A DNA stretch of 64,000 nt from Zingiber officinale (Eukaryota; Streptophyta; Magnoliopsida; Zingiberales; Zingiberaceae), in NCBI RefSeq assembly GCF_018446385.1, contig NC_056004.1, positions 31,688,492 to 31,752,491 on the forward strand, in the 5' to 3' direction. The notes under the pieces were generated by a model. That model did not search any database, was not told the origin of the DNA, and saw nothing but the letters and a program-made list of their open reading frames with translations. The position numbers and the translations under genes were made by a program. Each line of letters opens with the position of its first letter. Positions within the stretch are counted from its first letter, which is position 1. This document shows positions 36,340 to 45,820 of this stretch, in pieces.

Positions 36340-36800
36340 AGCCGACACGACCCAGACACGGTCGTGTCTTATAGACACGGCCAAGGTAGGGTTGCTTCGC
36401 ACGACCGTGTAGATCTACACGACCCAAGGTGCCTCCTTCTCAGGTATGTTCACCCGGTCGTGCCAAATGGCACGGGCAATGCAGGCTCCCTCTCGGCTTC
36501 TTTTGCACGACCGTGTGTGATGCATGGCCGGATTCTTTTCCTTCTTGATTTAGCCTTACACGGCCGTGTCTGAGACACGGCTGAGTCCTTCTTCTTCTTG
36601 AGAATTCTCACACGACCGTGTATGGGACACGGGCAGTGCAGCTTTCTTCACTGGAATCTTCACACGACCGTGTCTGGTACACGACCGAGCATGACTCCTC
36701 CTCGGGTAAATTCACACGGCCCGTGTATGGTACACAACCGAATGTTCCTTCTTCTCTGTAAGTCTCAAATGGCCCGTGTATAGCACACGACCGAGCTATT
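36340..36800 (-). repeat. Array of imperfect ACACGG-CCGTGT palindromes inside gypsy
   Basis: About nine modules, each of the form CGGTCGTGT, 4-6 bases, ACACGG(C/T)CGTGTG, repeated every 55-70 bp (for example at 36351-36380, 36611-36630, 36661-36684 and 36716-36737). Similar modules fill the LTRs at 32865-33300 and 44150-44610. Many CpGs are decayed to TpG/CpA. Confidence 0.8.
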
Positions 36801-36859
36801 TCAAGATCCATAATGTTATATTTCTTCCTTTCCATCTTCTCCATTGCTTCCATGCCCAT

Positions 36860-37269
36860 GAAATGATCATGGCCAACTCATGGAAACTAATTTCAACCTG
36901 AAAACAAACAACAATAATGAAATAAAAGCACTAACTGATGAAAAGAAAATTTGAATTGAAACTAACTAAAGAAACCCTTGGGTTGCCTCCCAACTCCCAA
37001 GAAGCACTTGTTTAAGGTCTTTAGCTCGACCGATCTCCATTTTCTTTTCGTTTTCTTGCTCTCAGAGGACAGATGTAATTTTCATTTTTATTGGGAGGTC
37101 TTCTCCCAACATCACTTGTCGGATCATAAACCTCGTCCAACGGCCTCCCGTGAGGATGGAAATTCCAATCCTCTAGCTCGTAAGCGTCCGCCCCGCTATA
37201 AACACTTACTAAAAGAGAAGAGACATGGTTAGAAGAATTAGACAAATCATACTCCAACCTTTCCTTACC
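36860..37269 (-). other. Post-protease gypsy DNA where RT and integrase should be
   Basis: The protease runs directly into sequence ending with the gcttcttgggagt-tgggaggcaaccc word (36970-37010) that normally follows the integrase end in such elements. About 3 kb of RT, RNase H and integrase coding is therefore missing. Confidence 0.55.
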
Positions 37270-37690
37270 AATTATCAATGAAAAGCTTATGGTTTTTGAC
37301 ATCAATTATTGCTCCAGCTGTAGCAAAGAATGGTCTTCCTAATATGGTTGAAATCTTTGGGTCTTCTTCCATGTCCAGTGTCATAAAATCTATGGGAATA
37401 ACACTCCCACCAACCTCTATCGACACATCTTCTACAATACCCATAGGGTACTTGCAAGAATGGTCAGCTAATTACAGTGTCATAATAGTAAGTTTAAAAT
37501 TTTTGAGACCTAATTTATTACAAATTGAATATGAAATGAGGCTAACACTTGCCCCCAAATCACAAAAAAAAAAAATTCTATAAATTCAGCTCTTATATTG
37601 CAAGGAATATAAAAGCTCCCTGGATCTTTAAGCTTTGGGGAAGTATTCTGTTCAAACAAAGCACTACATTCCTCAGTTAGAGCAATGGTC
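37270..37690 (-). pseudogene. gypsy aspartic protease
   Basis: Minus-strand reading: KDPGSFYIPCNI near 37630-37600, the catalytic box CDLGAS at 37546-37564, a SYSICNKLGLKNFKLTI stretch, YPMGIVEDVSIEVGG near 37400-37450, and LGRPFFATAGAIIDVKN near 37290-37340. This is the retropepsin that matures gag-pol, with the plant D-L-GAS form of the active site. There is at least one frameshift in the A-run at 37563-37574 and one stop (L-stop-LADHSCKYP). The copia insertion lies just upstream at 37703-37705. Confidence 0.8.
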
Positions 37691-37704
37691 TCAATGTCTC
37701 CTTG

Positions 37705-38802
37705 TGTCGGAACCCCAAGGTTGTTTTGGTGTGATCAACAAGTTTTAAGCTCAGGTCCTGTGTGTTTAAGCTTTAAGATATGTTGGAACCCCAAGGTTAT
37801 TTTAGTGTGATCAACAAGTTAAGTTAGGTCCTGTGTGTTTTTAACCTTGTGTCTAAGTGTGCAGGAGCTTAGGAGCACAGGTAGTCGAGCGAAAGACGCA
37901 GCTAGCGAGAAGGACGGCACGAGGTGCGTCCGAGGGACGAGGCGCTATGGAAGAGTACACCGGCAGACGAGAATGAAGCGTGCGGTGGTTTCGAGGGATG
38001 AGAAGCCGGAGCGGAAGACTACTCGAGGAGCAAGAGACGCAGCTAGTGAGAAGGTCAGCACGAGGTGTGAGTGAGGGACGAAGACCGCGGATGAGTACGC
38101 TGGCGAACGAGAAGGAAGCACGCGACGATTCTGAGGGACGAGAAGCCGGAGCGGAAGTTTGTTCGAGAAGACCGAAAGTTGGGTTCAGGTGAGCCCTATT
38201 CCGGATGGCAGAGATCATCCAAGTGAACGGAAGACTCGATCTAAGGTGAACGGAGCCGGAGCAGAAGACCTGGGTTGAAAAAAGTCAATGGGGTTAATTT
38301 TCCCAATCGGGGCACCCGAAACAGTCTGGGGGCCTCGAAACCCTCCGGGGTGCCCGGAACCTTCCGGGCACCCAGAGTTGACTTTTTGACCAGATCGCAT
38401 CAATCGCGATCTGAACGTTGGGGGATAAAGTTTTATCCCCCCAGGGCACCCCGACCAAGACTATAAATACAGCCTTGGTCCAGAAGCTTTCAATTAATAC
38501 AAGCAATTCATTTCCAACACTTGTACGCTCAATTTCTAGATTAGCTTCTTTGTTTTGCGCTTCAACATTGTACGAGGTTTTTCCGCCTGAAGGAATATTT
38601 AGTACTACATTATCCTTGGATTAACAGCCTCCCCAGTTATAACCAAGTAAATCCTGGTGTGCCTCGTCTTTTCTATTTTTCAGTTTTAATTTATTGCTTT
38701 CTTAATTTATGCAAGTGTTAGTTTAAGAAAGATCGAGAAGGGTTGTGTTTTAATTTTGCAGGCTACTCAACCTCTCCTTCTAGCCGACCCAGCGGTCCAA
38801 CA
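37705..38802 (+). repeat. 5' LTR of gag-only copia
   Basis: About 1.1 kb with a tandem duplication of its first 76 bp (37705-37780 and 37781-37856) absent from the 3' LTR. It holds GGGCACCC/GGGTGCCCGG palindromic words (38310-38450) before a TATAAAT box at 38462. The long open frames over 37835-38506 are compositional. Confidence 0.85.
38462..38468 (+). promoter_or_regulatory. copia LTR TATA box
   Basis: TATAAAT in actataaatacagcc, downstream of the GGGCGCCCGG-type palindromes. The counterpart is at 41017-41023. Confidence 0.6.
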
Positions 38803-38804
38803 AG

Positions 38805-38816
38805 TGGTATCAGAGC
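38805..38816 (+). promoter_or_regulatory. Primer-binding site, initiator tRNA-Met
   Basis: TGGTATCAGAGC two bases after the LTR end, the canonical copia primer site. Confidence 0.9.
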
Positions 38817-38861
38817 CAAGACACCTCAAAAGGACTAACCGTCGACTGAAACAACAAAACG

Positions 38862-39709
38862 ATGGCCGGAGCTAAAGTCTACACACCAGCATTTGAGGGG
38901 GAGTTTGCTTTTTGGAAGCAACAAATGGAGGTATACCTTAACACAGATTTTGATATTTCATTAATAATTAAATTTGGTTATGAAGCACCAAAGACAACGA
39001 ATGGAGAAGAACTCAAGATTCACCTCTCGACCAATAAACAACGTGACGAGTCTATGGCAAACGCTTGGGCAGAATTTTACCTTCTAAGCGTGATACCAGA
39101 TCAAGATCTCGACAGAATCGGAGAATACAAAAGAGCAAAAGAACTTTGGAAAAATTCTTGAAGATTTATGAAGAACCAACTGAAGTCGAATCCAACTCCT
39201 CGACGGACACCAAGTCACCGTCAGAACAGTCCAAGAACGAGGAAACTATTGACATAGCCGAAGTCCATCCCTAGAACACAGAAAGCTCATCCTAGATGAG
39301 CATCAATAAAGGGAGAGAGTCTTCAGAAGAAAGCAACTCAACAGGAAGAGAATCAACAGCTGATAAGGTAAGTCAGGTATGGTCTTCACCTCCTGATCAA
39401 TTGAGTGATTCAATAAAAATATCATCAAAAGAGTTTTTCGAATTAAAAAATATTTTGTCAAATGAATTTTGTAAATTAGAAATATTGGCGAAAGATTTCT
39501 GTGAATTACAAATTATGTTGTTGAAAGAACTTTGCGAACCTAAAAAATTATTAACTAATAGTGAATTAAAAGAAACTCAAGCAATAGCTTGTCGATTAAA
39601 GAATCTCGACAAACTAATAAGAATTAACATGATACAATTCTCTGCATGCTTAATATTGTTTGATTTAAATCTGGAAAATTATGATTTAAATTATGATAGA
39701 CTAAAATGA
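38862..39709 (+). pseudogene. copia gag-like gene
   Basis: The start codon at 38862 opens MAGAKVYTPAFEGEFAFWKQ with a following MEVYL, the W-K/ M-vyL pattern of plant copia gag (UBN2-like). A one-base shift near 39150 moves the frame (ELWKNS stop versus LEKFLKIYEEPTEVE). A further frame at 39296-39709 is Glu/Lys/Leu-rich with repeated FCELQI/ FCKLEI-like units that could be coiled coil. No zinc knuckle or pol follows. Confidence 0.7.
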
Positions 39710-40334
39710 AAATTTAGATATCATAATGATATTAAAGAAATGACAGTAACTTGAGAACGGATTTTTTTTAATAAAAAGAAAATAAACTAGTATTATTCTT
39801 TTATAATTTGTTAAACTATGAAAATTTCATTTGAGTTATCCTTTCCCATAAATTTTTTGGTTAAAAATTTTTTCTAATACTTATATAAAGGCAAAAAATT
39901 TTCTTGAAAATGCATGCTCTATTCTTTCAAGATCTCAAAAATTACTTTTGACTTAGAAATTTTGAAATTTTCTTTTACTTAGAAATTGTTTAACTTAGAA
40001 TAATATTTTTTGCTGAAAATTATTGCAAATTCTCTAACTTAGAATTTATTCAACTTAGAAGTTTTTAAGAAACTTAGAAACCTTGTTGAAAATTATTACA
40101 AATGTTTAAAATTATTTTAAAAAATTTTCTAGGTTTGAACCCTTAGAGTTTTTCTTTGAACCTCATTTTTTATGTGATCAAAGGGGGAGAAGGAAAAGTA
40201 TAAGTTTAGGGGGAGGTAGACTAATATTTAAATTTTCTATCTTTTTTTTACTTTATTGTAAAATTAGTTAGTTTATTTTTTATGTCTATTTACCCTAGCT
40301 TAACTTGGGTTGCTCACATCAAAAATGGAGAGAT
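39710..40334 (+). other. AT-rich tail and polypurine tract of gag-only copia
   Basis: Repeats of cttagaaattt-like words (39950-40080), then two purine runs (gggggagaagg near 40185 and ggggggaggta near 40210). AAAAATGGAGAGAT touches the 3' LTR at 40335. Confidence 0.7.
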
Positions 40335-41356
40335 TGTTGGAACCCCAAGGTTGTTTTGGTGTGATCAACAAGTTAAGTTAGGTCCTGTGTATTTTTAACT
40401 TTGTGTCTAAGTGTGCAGGAGCTTAGGAGCACAGATAGTCGAGCGAAAGATGCAGCTAGCGAGAAGGACGGCACGCGGTGCGTCCGAGGGACGAGGCGCT
40501 ACGGAAGAGTACACCGGCAGACGAGAATCAAGCGTGCGGTGGTTTCGAGGGATGAGAAGCCGGAGCGGAAGACTGCTCGAGGAGCAAGAGACACAGCTAG
40601 CGAGAAGGTCGACACGGGGTGCGACCGAGGGACGAAGACTGCAGATGAGTACGCTGGCGGATGAGAAGGAAGCACGCGGTGATTCCGAGGGATGAGAAGC
40701 CGGAGCAGAAGTTTGCTCGAGAAGATCGGAAGTTGGGTTTGGGCAAGCCCTATTCCGGATGGTAGAGATCACCCAAGCGAGCGAAAGGCTCGGTCTGAGA
40801 CGAACGGAGTAGGAGCAGAAGACCCGGGCTGAAAAAGTCAACGGGGTTGACTTTCCCAACCAGGGCGTTCGGAATAGTCCGGGGCGCCCGGAACCCTTTC
40901 GGGCGCCCGGAGTTGACTTTTTGACCAGATCACGTCAATCGCGATCTGAACGTTGGGGGATTAAGTTTTATCCCCCCAGGGCGCCCGGAACCCCTTCGGG
41001 GCACTCCGACCAAGACTATAAATATAACCTTAGTCCAGAAGCTTTCAATTAATACAAACAATTCATTTCCAACACTTGTACGCTCAATTTCTAGATTAGC
41101 TTCTTTGTTTTGTGCTTCAACGTTGTACGAGGCTTCTCCGCCTGAAGGAGTATTTAGTGCTACATTATCCTTGGATTAACAACCTCCCCGGTTGTAATCA
41201 AGTAAATCCCGGTGTGCCTAATCTTTTCTATTTTTCAATTTTAATGTATTGCTTTCTTAATTTATACAAGTCTTAGTTTAAGAAAGATTGAGAAGGGTTG
41301 TGTTTTAATTTTGCAGGTTATTCAACCCCCCTTCTAGCCGGCCCAGCAGTCCAACA
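40335..41356 (+). repeat. 3' LTR of gag-only copia
   Basis: 1022 bp, close to the 5' LTR. TATAAAT at 41017. GGGCGCCCGG palindromes at 40863-41000 keep more intact CpGs than the 5' LTR. Confidence 0.9.
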
Positions 41357-42950
41357 TCCTCTTCATCTTGAATCTGAATAGGTTCAAGTGCTGGAGGAGA
41401 GAGCTCTTCTTCAGTTTTCATCCCTTTTGGAGCAGTCACTTGAGAATTCCCAAGGTTCGTCCGCTCCTAAGTTCAATTCGATTGCAGTGCTCCATTGGAT
41501 TAACATCAGGTTTTTCAGGAAATTATCCTGGTGCTCTTGAAGATGATGAAGCTAACTGGGCAATTTGGCTATCTAAAATCTTTTGATGCTTGTCAGAATT
41601 ATCCATTCTCTGAGTTAACTTCAAGATATCTTGCTTCATTTCCTTTTGACTGGAAATAATTTCCTCAAGCATTTTCTCAATTTTAGAAGATTGATAGCCT
41701 TGAGAAGGTAGTTGTTGTTGGAAATTTTGTTGCCCAAGCTAGAAACTTGGTTTTGCCCCCATAGATGGTCCTTGTTCTTGATTGTTCTTATAGGAAAAAT
41801 TAGGATGATTCTTCCATCCAGGGTTGTATGTGTTTGAATATGGATTGCTCTGTCTCTGATTATAGCTCATGATATTATCACATTGTTCTAATTAATTGAT
41901 TTGTGCTGAGATAGCTCCTAGAGGACATGAGTCTTGAGCATGATCAGAACTCCCACATGTTTCACAACAACATATAATGGCATTGACTGTACTAGTACTT
42001 GTTCCCATATTTTCTAGCTTCAAGAGCATCCAGTTTTGTAGACATCATAGTGATTGTATCTATATCAAATTTCCCTGATGCCTTTGTTGGGTTTGAATAA
42101 GAATAACCTCCACTTCTTTCAGTTGTCCATTGATGATGATTTTGTACTACACTTTCAATGATATCTTTGGCCTCATCTAAACTCTTATTCATAAGTGCCC
42201 CTTTAGCAGCTGAATCTAGGGACACCTTAGTATTGTAGTTGATGTCGTTATAAAATGTGTACAACACTAACCACTTCTCTAATCCGTGATGTGAGCATTG
42301 TCTGAGTATATTATTGTATCTATCTCATGCTTCAAATAAGGATTCTGAGTCTGATTGTCTGAAGCTTGCAATAAGATTTCTCATATGAGTTGTCTTGCTT
42401 GGAGGATAGAACTTGTCTAAGAATTGCTACTCACATTGCTCCCAAGTGGTAATGCTATTTGGAGCTAAAGAATTCAACCATTGTTTAGCTCTATCTCGTA
42501 AAGAAAACCCAAATAATAATAATCTCACTGCTTCTGAAGGTACACCATTCATTTTCATGGTACCGCATATTTCATAAAAAAACTTCTAAGTGTTGATTTG
42601 GATCTTCATGCGGTCCTCCACCGAATTGATTCTGTTGCACCATAGTGATTATTGCAGGTTTTATCTCAAAATTGTTGGCTTCAATAGATGGTCTAATAAT
42701 ACTTGAACAAAGCCCTCTAGCATATGGTGTTGCATAATTTTTAAGTGATTTGTTCGCCATGTTTAAGTGTTCTTGTTCTTCTTGTTGTCTTTGCGAGGTT
42801 TTCCTTCTATGAAAGGTTCTATCAATTTCAGGATCAAGAGGAAATAAATCCCCTACAAAGTTAGATCTTTGCATACACAAGAACAAGATTGCAAAATTTG
42901 ATTTACAAAGAAAAGAATAAAGAACAAAAAGAATATGATTCACAAACAAA
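41357..42950 (-). pseudogene. gypsy gag (inner element)
   Basis: From the 5' side (high coordinates): FEIKPAIITMVQQNQFGGG, then PHEDPNQHLEVFL (42572-42700); FYNDINYNTKVSLDSAAKGAL, then MNKSLDEAKDIIE (42120-42260); a zinc knuckle CETCGSSDHAQDSC of the CX2CX4HX4C form at about 41924-41970; and a NPYSNTYNPGWKNHPNFSY stretch near 41800-41850. This is the nucleocapsid protein gene of a Tat/Athila-like gypsy element. Stops and shifts separate the pieces. Its 3' end continues beyond the copia insertion at 37690. Confidence 0.85.
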
Positions 42951-43090
42951 AAGAATAAAAGAATGCAATAAAGGAATGCAAAGAAAAATTAAAGAACAGA
43001 ATTAGAAAACTAGTTACAAGTTAGATGTGAGAAAAACAAAGAAAAGTTTAGTCTAAATCAAATGATAATCTCTAATGTTATAGACGCAGT

Positions 43091-43107
43091 CCCCGACAAC
43101 GACGCCA
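43091..43107 (-). promoter_or_regulatory. Primer-binding site, tRNA-Asp type
   Basis: TGGCGTCGTTGTCGGGG on the minus strand, 6 bases inside the 5' LTR end. Confidence 0.85.
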
Positions 43108-44131
43108 AAAACTTGTTACACAACCGCAAGTACACGGTTTCATCGTCAGTAATAAAAGAATATCGAATCCACAAGGACTGGTTATAATCCTAAAGATGTC
43201 TCAAAGTGAATTAGCTAAACAACCAAACAAGTAGTTATACGAACTAAGATGCAACTAGAAAAGAAATGTAAAAGGTAAATGCAGAAAACTAGGTTTTAAT
43301 GAAAGTTTTAGAAGATTTGGTTTCTTTGTGATACTTATCAATGTAATATGATCTATCAATACTGTCCTCAATTGTCCTACATTTGTAAGAAGTCACCAGT
43401 AATTTCCTGCAGAAAACACCGGCAAGGGACTTTTATCTACACCTTAAGCAATCAAATAGTTATAATCCCTACGAAGTCCGTTAGCGGGGCAACCCTGTCA
43501 CGACGTCCCTCGGTTATACGATATAGAAACACATCACTAATCAATTCACATCAAGATATAGGACATAGCACATCTATCTATCCCTCTTCTTTGTAAATTC
43601 TTGCTTCACCCTTCAAGGTGATCCCCTAGACATCCGTTAATGGGGCAACCCTGCCACAACGCCCCTCGGTCATACAATCTAAAGAATTCCTCTACAAGAT
43701 CATCAAGATTTACAAACAATCAATCAAGAATGGTAATTAGATCCAAACACAACAATCCATACAAGATTGAATTGATACAAAATATAACAATATTATTGAA
43801 TCAAGAAGTTGGCAAATCCATCAGATCTTACATCAATTTACATCACAAATACTCCCTCCATCCTAGAATAAAGAGATCTATTCCATGATACAAAAGAAAA
43901 TATCCGAAGACAAGAAGATCGTAAACATTTCGAACCCAATCAAGAAGATAGAAAAGAAATGCTTATCTAGATATGACGAGTGATCTTCGGAACCAATCCT
44001 TGCTACCGGAGTCGATTCGAGAATGGAAACGTCTTGAGATCGTCGGATCGACGCCCAAAAGGTGAAGAAAGGCCTCAAGATTCGATCTCCCCAAAGGGAG
44101 AGTCTCCCCTCTTTCAAAGGAGGAGAAACCC

Positions 44132-44139
44132 TTATATAG
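44132..44139 (-). promoter_or_regulatory. LTR TATA box, inner gypsy 5' LTR
   Basis: CTATATAA on the minus strand, immediately downstream of the palindrome array. The counterpart in the 3' LTR is at 32840-32847. Confidence 0.6.
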
Positions 44140-44149
44140 AGCAGACGGT

Positions 44150-44610
44150 TTGGGCGCCACACGACCCGTGCCACGGCCGTGTGGATCTCACACAGCCTGG
44201 CAGTGTTTCTTCTCGGCCAAGGTCACACGACCATGTGGCTCTCACACGGCCGTGTCATGCTCTGTCACTGGATGTTTTGCACAGCCATGTAGATCCACAC
44301 GACCTAGCAATGTTCTGCCTCTGGAAATGCCACACGGTCGTGTGGCACACACGGCCTGGCAATGCTTTGGCTCTGGAAAGGGTGCATGGTCGTGTGGCAC
44401 ACACGGCCTGGCAATGCTTTGCCTCTGGAAAGGTCGCACGGCCGTGTAGATCTACACGACCGTGTTTTGGAATTGCTTCAGGGATGGCACGGCCGTGTGA
44501 ATCCACACGGCCATGCTATGCTTCTCCTCTACTGATGCTGCATGGGCTGTCTGCTCCACACGGCTAAGGTCATTTTCCCTTGGCATGGTCGTGCGGCTCA
44601 CATGGTTGAT
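44150..44610 (-). repeat. Palindromic ACACGGCCGTGT module array in LTR
   Basis: Seven to eight modules spaced about 55-60 bp, with shared filler words (ctggcaatgctttggctctggaaag). Better preserved here than in the 3' LTR, where several CpGs are decayed. Confidence 0.85.
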
Positions 44611-44834
44611 GTTGTCTTCCTTTACTTGCGTGTAGAGTTGGCCACGAACATCAATTCTTCTCCAAATTCGACTCCTATAGATAGAAAATGCACACGAGCA
44701 AATCTCCGAACAAAGAAGAGTAAATATGCTAAAAGTAAAGCAAGGAATATGAAAATGTATAGATAAAGCATGCGTAAAACATGTGAATGTGCGTCAAAAC
44801 ATGCTAAACAAGTGTATATAATCTACGCACATCA

Positions 44835-45820
44835 TCAATGTAATAAGTGACTTAAACTTTTCAAGTTTTAATTTTCTGTCCTAGTCAAATCGTCATACAA
44901 TTGAATTCCTAATGTTACCTGCCACACACTTTGTTCATTTTCCTTAAATTACACAACGTCTTAAAGGACGATTCGGAATCAAGAGAAACATAACATTTAT
45001 TTCCCCAGTAATCTAACTCGATCTTTAAGGGGTAAATTGTTAGTTTCCACTCACGACGACTATTTTTAATCCCTTATTCAAATGATTTTTTTCTATTATT
45101 ATTAGAAGTGTGGCACTAATCACAAATGCATGTAAGATAAATGTAAATGTTTGGGATTTAAATTTTTCCAAATGAGCTTCCATGATCCGAGGTAGTCTAG
45201 TAACCAAAATGCAAATAAGAAATCACCATAGGAACCATGACCCGAGGTAGTCTAGTAACCAAAATGTAAATAAGAAATCACCATAGGAACAAAAGTATTA
45301 AGCAATTTAGATGAATCATAACTATTCCAAAATGCATCTACTATTCAAGCTTAAGTGAAGTGAAAGTAAGATCCTTAAGGTTAGGTCAAAACTCATACTT
45401 ATCTCCATATAATACTTGGCTTATTTCATGCTACTAGAGATAGAGAAAAGAATTATACTAAACATACTAGTACTACTATCTCTGCAACAATATGAATTAA
45501 GAAATACACGTGCTAATCATTTTACTATCGGACAAGTCAACAGATAAAGTGGTCAATATGATGCTCTTAATAATGCCTCAAAAACAAACAAACTAAAAAA
45601 CTGGAAATCAGAATAGAAATGCAATTAGAAAGAAAACAAACTAAAAGTGCAAGTAAGTAAAACAAACTAAAACTGTAAAAGCTGAAAAGAAAAGAAAAAT
45701 GAAAAGACATGACTTAGATTGTGTAGACACAACATCTCCCCTTCCCCAGACTTGAACTTTTCATCGTCCCGATGAAACTAATATGGTGGTGGGAGAGGGG
45801 GAAAAAGAGGTCCTTGTCAT
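44835..45820 (-). other. 3' UTR of outer gypsy (continuation)
   Basis: Matches 33700-34620 of the inner element in order. Contains a 55-bp tandem duplication at 45182-45290. Homology ends abruptly near 45820. Confidence 0.75.
45182..45290. repeat. 55-bp tandem duplication
   Basis: Units 45182-45236 and 45237-45290, differing at two or three bases. Confidence 0.9.

Larger units (their letters stand above)
37705..41356 (+). mobile_element. Gag-only Ty1-copia element (TR-GAG type), nested in gypsy
   Basis: LTRs lie at 37705-38802 and 40335-41356 (TGTYGGAACCCCAAGG ... CAGTCCAACA). The order is a tRNA-Met primer site, a gag-like gene, AT-rich DNA and a polypurine tract. No protease, integrase or RT. 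It sits in the gag-protease stretch of the inner gypsy: gypsy coding is collinear across it (QDEEDIETIA reading from 41357 into 37702), with TCCT shared at both junctions as a likely target duplication. Confidence 0.9.
31845..44834 (-). mobile_element. Inner Ty3-gypsy element with both LTRs, lacking RT and integrase
   Basis: LTRs lie at 43114-44834 (5') and 31845-33542 (3'). Target words tcagt (31840-31844) and tcaat (44835-44839) match in four of five positions. Minus-strand order is primer site, gag, protease (interrupted by a copia element), a GGGAGGCAACCCAAG-like post-pol word near 36975, a palindrome array, an extra ORF and the polypurine tract. RT, RNase H and integrase are missing between protease and the post-pol word, so mobility would need another element's enzymes. 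Confidence 0.85.
43114..44834 (-). repeat. 5' LTR of inner gypsy
   Basis: 1721 bp, TGATGTGCGT...GTAACA on the minus strand. TATATAAG at 44132-44139, with an array of ACACGGCCGTGT modules at 44150-44610 lying upstream of it in the transcription sense. Confidence 0.85.
30206..45820 (-). mobile_element. Outer Ty3-gypsy remnant (3' LTR and 3' UTR), split by a nested element
   Basis: The parts are the LTR at 30206-31665, the 3' UTR start at 31666-31844, then the inner element, and the 3' UTR continuation at 44835-45820. The UTR reads collinearly across the insertion when compared with the inner element's own UTR (ctttgtgcacagtg-aataagtgac). Sequence homologous to the start of the inner ORF3 region (ccccagacttgaac, cgtcccgatgaaa) is found at 45745-45790. 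Homology then ends, so gag, pol and the 5' LTR are missing. Confidence 0.8.

Noticed and set aside
37835..38506. Arg/Glu/Gly-rich frames on both strands in the copia LTR (also 40401-40859)
   Set aside because: They lie wholly inside LTRs, differ in length between the two LTRs and follow from GC-rich palindromes.
44150..44567. 195-codon frame with repeated THRPCH/STRPC-like units
   Set aside because: Translation of the LTR palindrome array; the equivalent array in the 3' LTR gives different frames.
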